From Vogesella aquatica (GTDB lineage: Bacteria > Pseudomonadota > Gammaproteobacteria > Burkholderiales > Chromobacteriaceae): a stretch of 64,000 nt of DNA. Below, one piece after another: positions 47,944 through 58,437 of this stretch; within the stretch, counting starts at the first letter, position 1, and every line of letters starts with the position of its first letter. The notes under the pieces were generated by a model. The model saw only the letters and a list, made by a program, of their open reading frames with translations. It was not told the origin of the DNA and ran no database searches. Position numbers and translations under genes: made by a program. The DNA is taken from positions 62,001 to 126,000 of the forward strand of contig NZ_JAQQLF010000005.1 of assembly GCF_028548455.1 (NCBI RefSeq). The letters run 5' to 3'.

Positions 47944-47973
47944 AAGGCTGACCAGCATACGCCGGCCAGCCTT
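47944..47973 (-). terminator. Weak terminator between hfq and hflX
   Basis: AAGGCTG-x-CC ... GG-x-CAGCCTT stem, followed on the minus strand by ATTTATT. It may only attenuate, giving abundant hfq mRNA with some read-through into hflX. Confidence 0.5.
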
Positions 47974-47989
47974 GGGGTAAGACTAGGGA

Positions 47990-48247
47990 TTACGCGTCTT
48001 GCGAGTCCGACTTGGCACCATGGTGCTCGTGCGGGATGTTCACTGGGCGGGCAGGAACCACGGTGGAAATGGCGTGTTTGTACACCATCTGGGTCACCGT
48101 GTTTTTCAGCAGAACCACGTACTGGTCAAACGACTCGATCTGACCCTGCAGCTTGATGCCGTTTACCAGGTAGATGGATACCGGTACGTGCTCTTTACGC
48201 AGGATGTTCAGAAACGGGTCTTGTAACATTTGCCCTTTGGCGCTCAT
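47990..48247 (-). CDS. hfq: RNA chaperone Hfq
   Basis: 85 residues. [19 protein letters not shown] and the Sm motifs [20 protein letters not shown] and [10 protein letters not shown] are near-identical to E. coli Hfq. The short tail ends in [11 protein letters not shown]. It binds small RNAs and mRNAs as a hexamer. It lies between der and hflX. Confidence 0.98.
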   Translation of the reverse strand: MSAKGQMLQDPFLNILRKEHVPVSIYLVNGIKLQGQIESFDQYVVLLKNTVTQMVYKHAISTVVPARPVNIPHEHHGAKSDSQDA

Positions 48248-48335
48248 TTTTGTTCTCCGATTCGATGCAGTTTTTGTAATTCAGTACAAGCGAGCTGGTG
48301 CTAACAGTCTTTTTAGCATAAAAAATTCCAGCAGA

Positions 48336-49700
48336 CTATTTGAACCCCTTGTGGCGCAGCAAACTTACCTTGGTACCTGTCGCTTCGACCTCAAACGGGT
48401 TGCTGTTCGATTTGTATTGTACGCGCAGCGGTGTGCCTTGCAGGTGGAACGCCTTGCGGAACATGCCTTCCAGGTAACGGGTATAGCTGTCCGGAATCTT
48501 GTCCAGCGAGTTACCGTGGATCACGATAATCGGCGGGTTCATGCCACCTTGGTGGGCATAACGCAGTTTCGGGCGAACCTGGCCGGCACGTGGCGGCTGC
48601 TGGCGTTCGGTAGCCAGCTGCAGGATACGTGTCAGCTTCGGCGTAGGCAGCTTGCTCATGGCAGCTTTGTACGCTTCATCAATAGATTTGAACAAGTCAC
48701 CCACACCACGGCCTTGCAGCGCGGAAATATAGTGGAACTTGGCAAAATCCAGGAAGCCCAGCTTACGCAGGATATCGCGTTTGATGGTGTCTTTCTGGTG
48801 CAGTTCCAGGTCTTCCCATTTGTTTACGGCTACCACCAGCGCACGGCCTGCTTCCAGCGCGAAACCAGCGATGGTAGCGTCCTGCTCGGAAATATCCAGC
48901 TGCGCATCCAGCACCAGCACCGCCACGTTGGCATCTTCCACAGCCTGGATGGTCTTGATCACCGAAAACTTCTCGATCGCCTCGTTCACCTTGCCACGGC
49001 GGCGTACACCTGCGGTATCGATAATGGTGTATTTGCGGCCATCGCGCTCAAAATCAATATAGATGCTGTCACGCGTGGTACCGGCCTGGTCGAAAGCGAT
49101 GACGCGCTCTTCACCCAGCACAGCATTCACCAATGTGGATTTGCCCACGTTCGGGCGGCCGATCACCACAAATTTCGGGTGATGGGTTTTTTCTTCTTCC
49201 TCGGCTTCCGGGAAGTTTTCCAGCACCAGCTCTACCAGCTCGCGCACACCGTCACCATGCGAGGCAGAGATCGCCAGTGGCTCGCCCAGTGCCAGCTCGT
49301 GAAACTCGGCAGCCGCCATGGCATTGCTCACGCCTTCAGCTTTGTTTACCGCCAGGTAAACCGGCTGGTTGGACTGGCGCAGGCGGTTGGCAATGATCTT
49401 GTCCTGCGGCGTCAGGCCCACACGGCCATCCACCAGGAAAATGATGGCATCGGCTTCGTCCACGGCCTGCAGGGTTTGCCTGGCCATCTCGAACAGGATG
49501 CCTTCGTCCACCACCGGCTCGAAACCGCCGGTATCCACCACCAGATAAGGCTTGCTGGCACCACGGCCATGGCCATAGTGACGGTCGCGGGTCAGGCCCG
49601 GCTGGTCAGCCACGAGGGCATCACGGCTGCGGGTCAGTCGGTTGAAAAGTGTAGATTTGCCCACATTCGGGCGGCCCACCAGGGCAATAGTCGGTTTCAT
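48336..49700 (-). CDS. der: Ribosome biogenesis GTPase Der (EngA)
   Basis: 454 residues with two tandem GTPase domains: G1 [12 protein letters not shown] at residue 8 and [12 protein letters not shown] near 185, followed by the KH-like C-terminal domain. It is needed for 50S subunit assembly. It is 10 bases downstream of bamB. Confidence 0.97.
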   Translation of the reverse strand: MKPTIALVGRPNVGKSTLFNRLTRSRDALVADQPGLTRDRHYGHGRGASKPYLVVDTGGFEPVVDEGILFEMARQTLQAVDEADAIIFLVDGRVGLTPQDKIIANRLRQSNQPVYLAVNKAEGVSNAMAAAEFHELALGEPLAISASHGDGVRELVELVLENFPEAEEEEKTHHPKFVVIGRPNVGKSTLVNAVLGEERVIAFDQAGTTRDSIYIDFERDGRKYTIIDTAGVRRRGKVNEAIEKFSVIKTIQAVEDANVAVLVLDAQLDISEQDATIAGFALEAGRALVVAVNKWEDLELHQKDTIKRDILRKLGFLDFAKFHYISALQGRGVGDLFKSIDEAYKAAMSKLPTPKLTRILQLATERQQPPRAGQVRPKLRYAHQGGMNPPIIVIHGNSLDKIPDSYTRYLEGMFRKAFHLQGTPLRVQYKSNSNPFEVEATGTKVSLLRHKGFK

Positions 49701-49710
49701 TGTGTACTAC

Positions 49711-50850
49711 TTACTTCGTCAGCGCGGACAGGTTGCCATGGTTATCCAGCACGTAGGCCACGTCGCCGCTTACCAGCGGGCGTGGCACGGTGCCGTTTAC
49801 TTTCAGGCTACTGCGGCCAACTATACGTCCATCAAGGGATGAAAGCAGATGTGCATAGCCTTCACCATCAATTACCAGCAATTGACCACCCAGCGTTACC
49901 GGGGCAGACACATTGCGGTAGCGGAAATCGTCCTGTTTCCATAGGTTGCGACCCGAGTCGGCATCAAATGCCCAGATCGCGCCATCTTCAGCCGTCACAA
50001 CGACGGTCTTGCCATCCGACACCAAGCCACGGCTACTGCTCAGGTCGCGTGCCCATAGTTGCTGGCCGCCACGCGAATCGAAGCAGGCGACACGCCCCTG
50101 GTACGCTACCGCGCACACACGGCGGCCATCAAACATGGGCTGGCTTACCACATCGGTTACCCGCTCCAGCTCGCTGGCACCACGCGCATTGGCCACCACA
50201 GACTGCCACAGCTGGTCGCCACGCTCGGCGGCGTACGCTGCCACCTTGCCTGCCGCCTCGCCCACCAGCAGCACGTCGCTACCTTCCACCTTGATTTGCG
50301 GTGTGGTAGCACGCACGGTAAGCGGAGGCTGGGCCTGCCATTGCGTCCAGACCTGGCGGCCGGTTTTTACGTCGAAGCCAGACACACGCCCATCACCCGC
50401 ACGCACGATCAATACCTGGCCGGCCAATTGCGGCGCTTCTGCCAGCAGGCTGGTAAGCGTTTGCTTCCATACCGGCTTGCCATCTGCAGCACTTACAGCG
50501 AGCAGCTCGCCACGATCATTACCCACAAACACCAAGCCATCATCTACCGCCACACCAGCTACCAGCGCCTGTTTCACATCCAGTGTATGCAGGGTTTTGC
50601 CGGTTTGCGCGTCCAGTTGCTGGATTTTGCCACTACTGCCAGCAACCCACAGCTTACCTTGTTCGATAGATGGGGAAAACAGGCCGCGATCGGCATCCGG
50701 CACACTGGCTTGCCACAACACCTTCGGCCCCGCAGACGCTTGCAAGGGTTTCAGCGGCGTAGGCTGATAGGCTGCTTCGCCTTCAAACCACGATGCGCAG
50801 CCCCCCAGCGCAGGCAATAGTGCAGCACACAGCAACAGTCGGCGCATCAT
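49711..50850 (-). CDS. bamB: Outer membrane protein assembly factor BamB
   Basis: 379 residues. A lipoprotein signal with lipobox LGGC (MMRRLLLCAALLPALGGCASW) is followed by an eight-bladed PQQ-type beta-propeller, with repeats such as GLVFVGNDRGELLAVSAADGK and VVTAEDGAIWAFDADSGRNLW. It is a periplasmic scaffold of the BAM complex. It is 2 bases downstream of the YfgM-like gene. Confidence 0.95.
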   Translation of the reverse strand: MMRRLLLCAALLPALGGCASWFEGEAAYQPTPLKPLQASAGPKVLWQASVPDADRGLFSPSIEQGKLWVAGSSGKIQQLDAQTGKTLHTLDVKQALVAGVAVDDGLVFVGNDRGELLAVSAADGKPVWKQTLTSLLAEAPQLAGQVLIVRAGDGRVSGFDVKTGRQVWTQWQAQPPLTVRATTPQIKVEGSDVLLVGEAAGKVAAYAAERGDQLWQSVVANARGASELERVTDVVSQPMFDGRRVCAVAYQGRVACFDSRGGQQLWARDLSSSRGLVSDGKTVVVTAEDGAIWAFDADSGRNLWKQDDFRYRNVSAPVTLGGQLLVIDGEGYAHLLSSLDGRIVGRSSLKVNGTVPRPLVSGDVAYVLDNHGNLSALTK

Positions 50851-50852
50851 GG

Positions 50853-51485
50853 TCAGCTCCCCAAAGAGTCAAGTTTGGCCTGGATAAACTCGCGTACCGG
50901 TGCTTCCGGGGCAGACTTGGCCAGCGCAGCCTTGTAGGCTTCGCGTGCACCGCCAATATCGCCACGCGCTACCAGTACGTCGGCCTTCAGGTCCAGGAAC
51001 ATGGCATCAAACGCTACCGGGTGCGCCATGGCCAGTTCGGCCAGAGCGGCATCGTACTGCTTTTCGTCCAGCAAAACGGCAGCCAGACGCAGGCGGGCAA
51101 CGGCTTGCAAGGTGTCGTCTTTCTCTGCGTGCTCCACCACCCACTTCAGTTGGCCGCGGGCAAAACCCAGCTCTTTGCTGTCAAAGGCCAGCTTGGCCGC
51201 CAGCAGGGTACCGTTGGCCGCATAAGCCGATGCAGGATAGTCCTTTTGCAAGGCAGCTACGGTAGCCTTTACTTTATCCAGCTGGCCGGCCTGCAGTTGT
51301 TGCTCCAGCTGGCTGTATACCACCGCAGCCTGTTCGGCCAGGCTCTTCTGGTAAGCATGCCAGGCTTTGTAACCGATAAAACCCAGCGAAACTGCCAGTA
51401 CAGCGCCGCCGATCAGCTTGCCCCACTGCGCCCAGAAGCCCTTGAGCGCGTCGATCTGTTCTTGTTCCTGCAGGTCGTAAGCCAT
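50853..51485 (-). CDS. yfgM: YfgM family periplasmic TPR protein
   Basis: 210 residues. A short cytoplasmic N-terminus (MAYDLQEQEQIDALKGFWAQWG), one membrane helix (LIGGAVLAVSLGFIGYKAW) and tetratricopeptide-like helices in the periplasm. YfgM is an accessory of the SecYEG/PpiD translocon. Position between hisS and bamB is conserved across proteobacteria. Confidence 0.92.
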   Translation of the reverse strand: MAYDLQEQEQIDALKGFWAQWGKLIGGAVLAVSLGFIGYKAWHAYQKSLAEQAAVVYSQLEQQLQAGQLDKVKATVAALQKDYPASAYAANGTLLAAKLAFDSKELGFARGQLKWVVEHAEKDDTLQAVARLRLAAVLLDEKQYDAALAELAMAHPVAFDAMFLDLKADVLVARGDIGGAREAYKAALAKSAPEAPVREFIQAKLDSLGS

Positions 51486-51500
51486 GCGGCCCCCTTGTAA

Positions 51501-52772
51501 TTAAGACTTGAAGCGGGAAACAGCAGCCACCACGTCGGCGGCAGCTACGGTTTCCTGAGCAGCCTCGGCACGCAGCGGCTTGATAGCCACTTGCGCGGTT
51601 GCCACTTCGTTTTCACCAATGATCAGTGCCACCAGGGCGCCACTGCCATCTGCCTTTTTCATTTGTGACTTGAAGCTGCCATCGCCCATGTTCTGTACAA
51701 CGCTAAAACCGGCAGCGCGCAGGCTCTGCGCCAGCTGCATGGCGTAAGCAGCGGCGCCTGCGCCCTGGTTTACGATGAACACATCCGCACCACGGCGCGC
51801 TGGCAGCAGGCCTTTTTCGGCCAGCAACAGCAGCACACGCTCCATACCCATGCCAAAACCGATACCTGGCGCCGGCTTGCCACCCAGCTGCTCGATCAGC
51901 CCGTCGTAACGGCCACCGGCACACACGGTGCCTTGTGCACCCAGCTCGGTGGTCACCCACTCGAATACCGACAGGTTGTAGTAGTCCAGGCCACGCACCA
52001 GACGCGGATTCTCCACAAACGGAATGCCCAGCGCACTGATCATGGCTTTCCAGCCTTCGTAGTGTGCACGCGAGGTGTCGCCCAGGTAGTCGGCCAGGCG
52101 CGGCGCGTTGTTGGCCATGTCCTGCAGCGCGGGGTTCTTGGTATCCAGCACGCGCAACGGGTTGCTGTACAGGCGGCGCTTGCCGTCTTCGTCCAGGATA
52201 TCGACGTGCTTTTCCAGGTAGGCGATCAGCGCTTCGCGGTGTGCGGCACGTTCCTCCTTGTTACCCAGCGAGTTGATTTCCAGCTGCACGCTAGCGGCCA
52301 ACCCCAGGCGCTGCCACAGGTCAGCGGTCATGGCGATGATTTCGGCGTCGATATCCGGGCCGGCCATGCCCAGTGCTTCCACACCGATCTGGTGAAACTG
52401 GCGATAGCGGCCTTTCTGCGGGCGCTCGTGGCGGTACATCGGGCCCATATACCACAGCTTTTGCGTGGTGTTGTACAGCAGGTTGTGTTCTACCACCGCG
52501 CGCAGGGTACCGGCGGTGCCTTCCGGGCGCAGCGTCAGCGGGTCGCCGTTGAGCTTGTCTTCGAAGGAGTACATTTCCTTCTCGACAATGTCGGTCACCT
52601 CACCGATAGAGCGCACAAACAGCGGTGTCGGCTCCACGATAGGGGTACGGATATTGGCGTAGCCGTAGTCGTGCAGCCAGCCGCGCAAAACGGTTTCAAA
52701 GTATTCCCACTGCTGCGACTCTGCCGGCAGCACATCATTCATGCCACGCACAGCCTGTATTTTCTGGGCCAT
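51501..52772 (-). CDS. hisS: Histidyl-tRNA synthetase
   Basis: 423 residues from ATG 52772 ([16 protein letters not shown]); ATG 52778 would add two residues. Class II motifs are complete: [34 protein letters not shown], and [12 protein letters not shown] with the C-terminal anticodon-binding domain. It charges tRNA-His. Confidence 0.97.
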   Translation of the reverse strand: MAQKIQAVRGMNDVLPAESQQWEYFETVLRGWLHDYGYANIRTPIVEPTPLFVRSIGEVTDIVEKEMYSFEDKLNGDPLTLRPEGTAGTLRAVVEHNLLYNTTQKLWYMGPMYRHERPQKGRYRQFHQIGVEALGMAGPDIDAEIIAMTADLWQRLGLAASVQLEINSLGNKEERAAHREALIAYLEKHVDILDEDGKRRLYSNPLRVLDTKNPALQDMANNAPRLADYLGDTSRAHYEGWKAMISALGIPFVENPRLVRGLDYYNLSVFEWVTTELGAQGTVCAGGRYDGLIEQLGGKPAPGIGFGMGMERVLLLLAEKGLLPARRGADVFIVNQGAGAAAYAMQLAQSLRAAGFSVVQNMGDGSFKSQMKKADGSGALVALIIGENEVATAQVAIKPLRAEAAQETVAAADVVAAVSRFKS

Positions 52773-52828
52773 TCTCATACTTTCTTTTGCTTGATCATGT
52801 GCAGCGGCGGCCAACGCTGGCCACCGGC

Positions 52829-54103
52829 TTAAACCTGTTTGATGGGGATGGTGCGCGCTACCACCTCACGGCGCTTGGCGCCGCCCACGCCGTAGCGGGT
52901 ATGTACGTAGTTTTCCACGATAGCCTTGAACTCCAGCGCGATATTGTCACCCTTGAGCGTCACGTCTTTCTGGCCATCCACATACACCGGTGCTACCGGT
53001 ACCTCGCCAGTGCCTGGCAAGCTGATGCCGATATCGGCCAGCTTGGACTCACCCGGGCCGTTCACCACACAGCCCATCACGGCCACTTTCATGTCTTCCA
53101 CGCCGGGGTACTGCAGGCGCCAGACAGGCATCTGCTCGCGCAGGAAGGTCTGGATGCTGTCGGCCAGCTCCTGGAAGAAAGTACTGGTGGTGCGGCCACA
53201 GCCAGGACAGGCGGTAACCAGCGGCGTGAACGAGCGCAGGCCCATGGTTTGCAGCAGCTCCTGCGCCACCACCACTTCTTTGGTGCGCGCCTCGCCCGGC
53301 TGCGGCGTCAGCGAAATACGGATGGTATCGCCAATACCTTCCTGCAGCAGCACGGCCAGCGCAGCGCTGGAGGCCACGATGCCCTTGCTGCCCATGCCGG
53401 CTTCGGTCAGGCCCAGGTGCAGCGGAAACTCGCAGCGGCTGCCCAGATCGCGGTACACGGTGATCAGGTCCTGCACATTGCTGACCTTGCACGACAGCAG
53501 GATCTGGTTGGCTGGCAGGCCCAGCTCCATCGCTTTGTCGGCGGATTCCAGTGCCGACACGATCAGCGCCTCGCGCATCACCACGTCCAGCGCCTTGGGG
53601 TTGGCCGCATGGCTATTCGCGTCCAGCATGCGCGCCAGCAAAGCCTGATCCAGGCTGCCCCAGTTCACGCCGATGCGCACCGGTTTGCCGTATTCGGCAG
53701 CGGTACGGATCATGTAGGCAAACTTGTCGTCGCCTTTGGCGCCCTTGCCCACGTTACCGGGGTTGATGCGGTACTTGCCCAGCGCGCGCGCGCAGTCCGG
53801 GTAGTCTTTCAGCAGGCGCTCGCCGTTAAAGTGGAAATCGCCCACCAGCGGTGCCACGCAGCCCATATCGTCCAGGCGCTGGCGAATCTCGGCTACACGC
53901 GCAGCAGCCTCGGGGCTGTTTACCGTGATGCGCACCACCTCGGAGCCGGCTTGCGCCAGCTCGAATACCTGCTGTGCCGTGGCAGCAGCGTCGGCGGTAT
54001 CGGTATTGGTCATCGACTGCACCATCACCGGGTGCTCGGAACCTACCATCACATGGCCTACCGCTACCTGCAGCGTTTTACGGCGTTTGATCGTTGCGTC
54101 CAT
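52829..54103 (-). CDS. ispG: 4-hydroxy-3-methylbut-2-enyl diphosphate synthase
   Basis: 424 residues. TIM-barrel N-terminus ([19 protein letters not shown]) and the [4Fe-4S] ligands ACPGCGRTT and GCVVNGPGE near the C-terminus. It carries out the penultimate MEP-pathway step. A one-mismatch copy of the 10-mer repeat lies in the gap to hisS. Confidence 0.97.
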   Translation of the reverse strand: MDATIKRRKTLQVAVGHVMVGSEHPVMVQSMTNTDTADAAATAQQVFELAQAGSEVVRITVNSPEAAARVAEIRQRLDDMGCVAPLVGDFHFNGERLLKDYPDCARALGKYRINPGNVGKGAKGDDKFAYMIRTAAEYGKPVRIGVNWGSLDQALLARMLDANSHAANPKALDVVMREALIVSALESADKAMELGLPANQILLSCKVSNVQDLITVYRDLGSRCEFPLHLGLTEAGMGSKGIVASSAALAVLLQEGIGDTIRISLTPQPGEARTKEVVVAQELLQTMGLRSFTPLVTACPGCGRTTSTFFQELADSIQTFLREQMPVWRLQYPGVEDMKVAVMGCVVNGPGESKLADIGISLPGTGEVPVAPVYVDGQKDVTLKGDNIALEFKAIVENYVHTRYGVGGAKRREVVARTIPIKQV

Positions 54104-54109
54104 CTGTTA

Positions 54110-54946
54110 TCAGTTCAATTCCAGTTTGGCGGTCGCACCGCGCGTCTTGTCTTTCAGATCTATCACCGCACCGTCGTAGCTCAACGCAACTTGGGCAGCG
54201 TTGCCAATTTTCAGCTTGAAGGGCGGTACACCACGCACCTCCTGGCTTTGGCCTGCGCTGATCAGGCCGTACACCAGTTTCTTGCCACTCGCGTCTACTA
54301 CCGACACCCAGCTATCAGCACTGGCCTGCACCCTTACGGTTTTCTGGCCGGCCAGCGCTACAGGGGCTGAGGCCTGCTTGACAGGCTTCGGCACCGCTAG
54401 CACAGCACTAGCCGGGCTGGCACTTGCCACGGCAGAAGCAAGCGGTGCCACCGCGGCCACGACAGGCGCACTGGCAGGCCCGCTTTGCGGCGCACTGGCC
54501 AGGGCATCGCTGGACGCCTGGTGCAGCATGGGCGCCAGTTCACCCTGCGGCGCTACGGCCTCGCTACGACTGCCTTGCATTTGCCAGGCGACCACGGCTG
54601 CCACCAGCAAAACTGGCACCAGCAGCCACCATGGTTTGCCGCCACCGGCAGCGCGCACCTCGGCTGCTTGCGGCGGCGGTGCGCGGTCTGCCGGGCTGGT
54701 CGGGTACTCCTGTTCCAGCAGCGCCATCAGCGGTGCACTGTCCAGCTCCAGAAAACGGGCATAGTTGCGCACAAAGCCACGGACAAAGGTCGCGCCAGGC
54801 AGGCGGGCGAAATCCCCCGTCTCCATCCATTCGAGCTGGCGCAGGGAAAGTTTCAGACGGTCGGCCACATCGTGCAGGCTCAGGCCGCGCGCGATACGGG
54901 CATCGCGCAGCTGCTGGCCAATCTGTTGTGCAACGGAAGAGGTCAT
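54110..54946 (-). CDS. rodZ: RodZ-like helix-turn-helix membrane protein
   Basis: 278 residues. A cytoplasmic helix-turn-helix (IGQQLRDARIARGLSLHDVADRLKLSLRQLEWMETGDF) is followed by a membrane helix (WWLLVPVLLVAAVVAW), an Ala/Ser/Pro-rich linker and a C-terminal DUF4115 domain (VRVQASADSWVSVVDASGK). RodZ links MreB to the elongasome in rod-shaped cells; Neisseriales versions lie beside pilF and ispG, as here. Confidence 0.9.
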   Translation of the reverse strand: MTSSVAQQIGQQLRDARIARGLSLHDVADRLKLSLRQLEWMETGDFARLPGATFVRGFVRNYARFLELDSAPLMALLEQEYPTSPADRAPPPQAAEVRAAGGGKPWWLLVPVLLVAAVVAWQMQGSRSEAVAPQGELAPMLHQASSDALASAPQSGPASAPVVAAVAPLASAVASASPASAVLAVPKPVKQASAPVALAGQKTVRVQASADSWVSVVDASGKKLVYGLISAGQSQEVRGVPPFKLKIGNAAQVALSYDGAVIDLKDKTRGATAKLELN

Positions 54947-54968
54947 ATCCTGGGCATGCTTCCTGGGA

Positions 54969-55709
54969 TCAGGTCCCGCTCAAGAGCTGTTGGGTTTCTA
55001 GGCTATCCGGATGGCGGCTTTTCAGCAGGCCGGCCAGACGCTGCTCGGTAACCGCGTCTTTCTTGAGGCGCGCCAGCTTCACCCCGAGCAGCAACTCGGC
55101 CGGGCCAAAACGCTTTTCGTCCTTACCCAGCCGCTCAAAATAAAATTGTGCCAGCTGCGCATTACCGCCCTGCAAGGCCAGGCGCGTCAGCTCGCGTAGT
55201 GCCGATGCATCATTCGGTGCGCGGCGCAGAGCCTCCAGCAGCAGCTGGTTGGCCTCGTCATTGCGGTTCATCTGCCCCAGGCAGACTGCCTTGTTGATCA
55301 ACGCTGTGTGGGGTGCAGAGAAAAACGGGTCGGCCAGCGCCTGGTCAAACCGCGCCAGCGCTTCGTCAAAACGGCGGCGATTGCACAGGAACAGCCCGTA
55401 GTTATTGTTGACTTCCGGATTACCCGCCTGGATGGATAAAGCCTTGCGGAAGGACGCTTCAGCCTCGCTATCCACACGCAGCTGCATGTAGATCAGCGCA
55501 CGGGCCAGGTAGCCGGCCTGGAAGGTAGGGTCTACCGCAATGGCCTGATCGGCATTTTCCAGTGCTACGCGCATATTGCCGTAGCGCATGTATTCGATCG
55601 CGAGCTGGGCACGCATCTCGGCCAGTTCGCGCGGCGGGGCTGCGGCCAACGCCAACTGGGCAGCGCACAGCGCCACCAGCAAACCGGTCAGGATACGTGT
55701 TTTATTCAT
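54969..55709 (-). CDS. pilF: Type IV pilus biogenesis/stability TPR protein PilF/PilW
   Basis: 246 residues. A signal sequence precedes at least four TPR-like repeats (AIEYMRYGNMRVALENADQAI, YLARALIYMQLRV, NNNYGLFLCNRRRFDEALARF). In other species the protein is an outer-membrane lipoprotein that assembles the PilQ secretin. Here the signal reads LLVALCAAQLALAAAPP; the only cysteine is preceded by Leu, a poor lipobox, so it may instead be a soluble periplasmic form. The start overlaps the rlmN stop (TGATG). Confidence 0.9.
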   Translation of the reverse strand: MNKTRILTGLLVALCAAQLALAAAPPRELAEMRAQLAIEYMRYGNMRVALENADQAIAVDPTFQAGYLARALIYMQLRVDSEAEASFRKALSIQAGNPEVNNNYGLFLCNRRRFDEALARFDQALADPFFSAPHTALINKAVCLGQMNRNDEANQLLLEALRRAPNDASALRELTRLALQGGNAQLAQFYFERLGKDEKRFGPAELLLGVKLARLKKDAVTEQRLAGLLKSRHPDSLETQQLLSGT

Positions 55710-56800
55710 CAGCCTTTATCCTCTGCGATACGGATCCACTTTTCCTGGCGCCGCGTCTTGTCCTGCACCTGCCCGGCCAGCTGGCCACAGGCAGCATCGA
55801 TATCATCGCCACGGGTTTTACGCACGGTCACGATAAAGCCTGCCTCTTGCAGGATTTCGCGGAATGCGCGGATAGCGTTATTGCTGGAACGATCGTAACC
55901 GGAATTCGGGAACGGGTTAAACGGAATCAGGTTGAACTTGCACGGCACATCGCGCACCAGGGCAATCAGCTCGCGTGCATGTTCCGGCCTGTCGTTCACC
56001 CCGTCAAGCATCACGTATTCAAAGGTAATGAAGTCGCGCGGCGCCTTGACCAGGTAGCGCTGGCAGGCTGCCATCAGCTCTTTTAACGGGTATTTTTTGT
56101 TCAGTGGCACGATTTCATCGCGGATGCGGTCGTTGGACGCATGCAGCGATACGGCCAGCGCTACCGGGCAGGCCTCTTTCAGGCGGTCCATCTGCGGCAC
56201 CATACCCGAAGTCGACACTGTAACGCGGCGGCGGCTCAAACCGTAGGCGTGGTCATCCAGCATGATCTGCAGCGCAGATACCACGTTATCAAAGTTGGCC
56301 AGCGGCTCGCCCATGCCCATCATCACCACGTTGGAAACCACGCGCTCGTTGCGCGGGGTCACACCCATGGCCTTGTTGGCCCACCACAGCTGGCCAATGA
56401 TTTCGGCGGTGCTGAGGTTGCGGTTGAAGCCCTGGCGGCCGGTAGAGCAGAAAGTGCATTCCAGCGCACAGCCTACCTGAGATGATATGCACAAGGTGCC
56501 GCGGTCATCCTCGGGGATGAATACGGTTTCCACACCATTGCCGGTGCCAACGTCCAGCAGCCACTTGCGGGTACCATCTTCGGATTCCTGCGACACCATC
56601 AGGTCCGGTATGCCTACCAGCGCCGTGTCGTGCAGCTTGGCACGCAGGCTTTTGGCGATATCGGTCATGGCGTCAAAATCGGCCTCACCCATCTGGTGCA
56701 TCCAGCGCATGATCTGTTTGGCACGAAACGGCTTTTCACCCATCGCGGCAAAGTGTTCAGTCAGCTGGTTCAGGTTGAAGTCGAGCAGGTTGGTCTTCAT
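55709..56800 (-). CDS. rlmN: Dual-specificity RNA methyltransferase RlmN
   Basis: 363 residues from ATG 56800 ([13 protein letters not shown]). Radical-SAM motif [30 protein letters not shown]-type region ([19 protein letters not shown]) and the catalytic C-terminal cysteine region are present. It methylates C2 of A2503 in 23S rRNA and A37 in some tRNAs. It overlaps pilF by one base. Confidence 0.97.
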   Translation of the reverse strand: MKTNLLDFNLNQLTEHFAAMGEKPFRAKQIMRWMHQMGEADFDAMTDIAKSLRAKLHDTALVGIPDLMVSQESEDGTRKWLLDVGTGNGVETVFIPEDDRGTLCISSQVGCALECTFCSTGRQGFNRNLSTAEIIGQLWWANKAMGVTPRNERVVSNVVMMGMGEPLANFDNVVSALQIMLDDHAYGLSRRRVTVSTSGMVPQMDRLKEACPVALAVSLHASNDRIRDEIVPLNKKYPLKELMAACQRYLVKAPRDFITFEYVMLDGVNDRPEHARELIALVRDVPCKFNLIPFNPFPNSGYDRSSNNAIRAFREILQEAGFIVTVRKTRGDDIDAACGQLAGQVQDKTRRQEKWIRIAEDKG

Positions 56801-56859
56801 GTGTATCTCGGATAAAGGCGGCCACCCTTGGGCAGCCGCCGGGTACAACTGGTTCCGCG

Positions 56860-56879
56860 TGCGGCCAGGGTTGGCCGCA
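56860..56879. terminator. Inverted pair of the 10-mer repeat after ndk
   Basis: TGCGGCCA-GGGT-TGGCCGCA, of which 56870-56879 is an exact repeat copy. It is 8 bases past the ndk stop and is the only hairpin there; no T-run. Confidence 0.55.
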
Positions 56880-56887
56880 AACGGCGA

Positions 56888-57313
56888 TTAGCGTGCGGTT
56901 ACTTCGGTAGCAGCAAAGAAGTAAGCGATTTCGATCGCTGCGTTTTCCAGGCTGTCGGAACCGTGAACGGCGTTAGCGTCGATGGAGTCGGCGAAGTCGG
57001 CGCGGATGGTGCCGGCGTCAGCTTTCTTCGGATCGGTAGCGCCCATCAGTTCGCGGTTCTTCAGCATGGCGTTTTCGCCTTCCAGCACCTGGATCATTAC
57101 CGGGCCGGAGATCATGAAGGACACCAGATCGTTGAAGAAAGGACGCTCTTTGTGTACAGCGTAGAAGCCTTCGGCTTCAGCGCGGGACAGCTGTTTCAGC
57201 TTGGCGGCAACGATCTTCAGACCCGCGGTTTCGAAACGGTCGTAGATTTTACCGATTACGTTCTTGGCAACAGCGTCCGGCTTGATGATGGACAGAGTGC
57301 GTTCGATAGCCAT
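56888..57313 (-). CDS. ndk: Nucleoside diphosphate kinase
   Basis: 141 residues from ATG 57313 ([15 protein letters not shown]), after GGGAGA. The active-site histidine is in NAVHGSDS; the whole family core is conserved. It balances nucleoside triphosphates. Confidence 0.98.
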   Translation of the reverse strand: MAIERTLSIIKPDAVAKNVIGKIYDRFETAGLKIVAAKLKQLSRAEAEGFYAVHKERPFFNDLVSFMISGPVMIQVLEGENAMLKNRELMGATDPKKADAGTIRADFADSIDANAVHGSDSLENAAIEIAYFFAATEVTAR

Positions 57314-57330
57314 ACAAATTCTCCCAGTTT

Positions 57331-57371
57331 GCAAGTGAAATGGTTACACTTGGCATGCGCATTTCAGGCTT
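57331..57371. promoter_or_regulatory. Inverted repeat in the ndk / SPOR-gene divergent region
   Basis: GCAAGTGAAATG ... CATTTCA-GG-CTTGC: 12-bp arms with a two-base bulge, located 18-58 bases upstream of the ndk start. Possible operator or leader hairpin. Confidence 0.35.
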
Positions 57372-57447
57372 GCCAGTGACCCAATTTTGAGGAACCCGGC
57401 ATTTTACCAGTGTTCACCAGCGTTTGCTGCACAGAATTTAATCAGCG

Positions 57448-58356
57448 ATGAATCCATCCTCTCCCGATCCGCGCACCACTTCTGATTCCGCAACCGCCAT
57501 GACCCCAGAGCTGAAGAAACGCCTGGCCATGGCGGCAGGCCTGGTGGCCATTGCCCTGGCCGCCATCCCGGTGCTGGACAGCATGTCCGGCAAAAAACCG
57601 GAAACCACGCCTACCAGCGTACCGGTCAGCTCAGGCCGCATTGTCAATAAAGAAGCCGCGTCCGAGCCTACGCTGGTGATCGCCCAGCTACCGGAAAGCA
57701 GCGCCCCTGCTGCCGCCAGCACCCCCGCCATCGCCACGCCATCACCGGCCACACCGGACCTGGGCAAGACCCCTGCGGCCAACCTGGGCCAAACCAGCCC
57801 GCTGCCCGCCACCGCCGCCCCTGCCACCCCTGCCATGGCCACCGCTACCCCGGCCGGCAAAGCCAGCAGCGCCAATACCGCACCGGCCAGTAACAAAGCG
57901 CCAGCAACGGCCACTGCCACCCCCCCAAGCAAACCGGCCACACCACCCGCAACCCCTGTCGCCGCCAAAGCCGCCGCACCTGCACCAGTAACGGCCCCGG
58001 CAGCAGCAGCACGCAGTAGCGGCAAGACCAGCCCGGTAGGCGAGGTCGAGCTGCCGCCAGCCGCAGCCCCCGTTCCGCCACAGGCGGCCAGCAAAGCCAC
58101 CATGCCAACCCTGCCCGCCGTGAAAGCAGCCCCTGGCGGCGCCTCGCTGGGCTATCAGGTACAGCTGGGCTTGTTTGCCAGCCCGGGCAACGCGGAAAAA
58201 CTGCTGGATGACCTGAAAAAGCGCGGCATCAACGCCCGCACCGAAACCCGCGTGCAACTGGGGCCGTTCAATACCCGCGCCGAGGCCGAAGAAGCCATGG
58301 CCAAACTGAAGGCACTGGGCTACCAGCCACTACTGGTACCGGCAGGCGCGCACTAG
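57448..58356 (+). CDS. SPOR-domain protein (FtsN/DedD-like)
   Basis: 302 residues. A short cytoplasmic N-terminus, one membrane helix (LAMAAGLVAIALAAIPVL), a long Ala/Pro/Thr-rich low-complexity linker (about residues 60-225) and a C-terminal SPOR domain (YQVQLGLFASPGNAEKLLDDLKKRG ... VQLGPFNTRAEAEEAMAKLKALG). SPOR domains bind denuded peptidoglycan at the septum, so a role in division is likely. It is divergent from ndk. Confidence 0.85.
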   Translation: MNPSSPDPRTTSDSATAMTPELKKRLAMAAGLVAIALAAIPVLDSMSGKKPETTPTSVPVSSGRIVNKEAASEPTLVIAQLPESSAPAAASTPAIATPSPATPDLGKTPAANLGQTSPLPATAAPATPAMATATPAGKASSANTAPASNKAPATATATPPSKPATPPATPVAAKAAAPAPVTAPAAAARSSGKTSPVGEVELPPAAAPVPPQAASKATMPTLPAVKAAPGGASLGYQVQLGLFASPGNAEKLLDDLKKRGINARTETRVQLGPFNTRAEAEEAMAKLKALGYQPLLVPAGAH

Positions 58357-58388
58357 CCGCCGGCCAACCGCCAAACCGCCTGGCCAAC

Positions 58389-58419
58389 AAAAAAGCCGCA
58401 GCACCCGCTGCGGCTTTTT
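58389..58419. terminator. Bidirectional terminator
   Basis: GCCGCAG-N6-CTGCGGC flanked by A-run and T-run, between the convergent SPOR-protein and zapE genes. Confidence 0.9.
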
Positions 58420-58437
58420 ACGTACCACGCCCTGCCG

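Noticed and set aside
48174-50294. 706-codon plus-strand frame across der and bamB
   Set aside because: It spans two well-supported minus-strand genes in an antisense frame and has no coherent product.
57640-58140. Low-complexity Ala/Pro/Thr stretch as a possible repeat array
   Set aside because: It is the disordered linker of the SPOR protein; no fixed repeat unit is visible.
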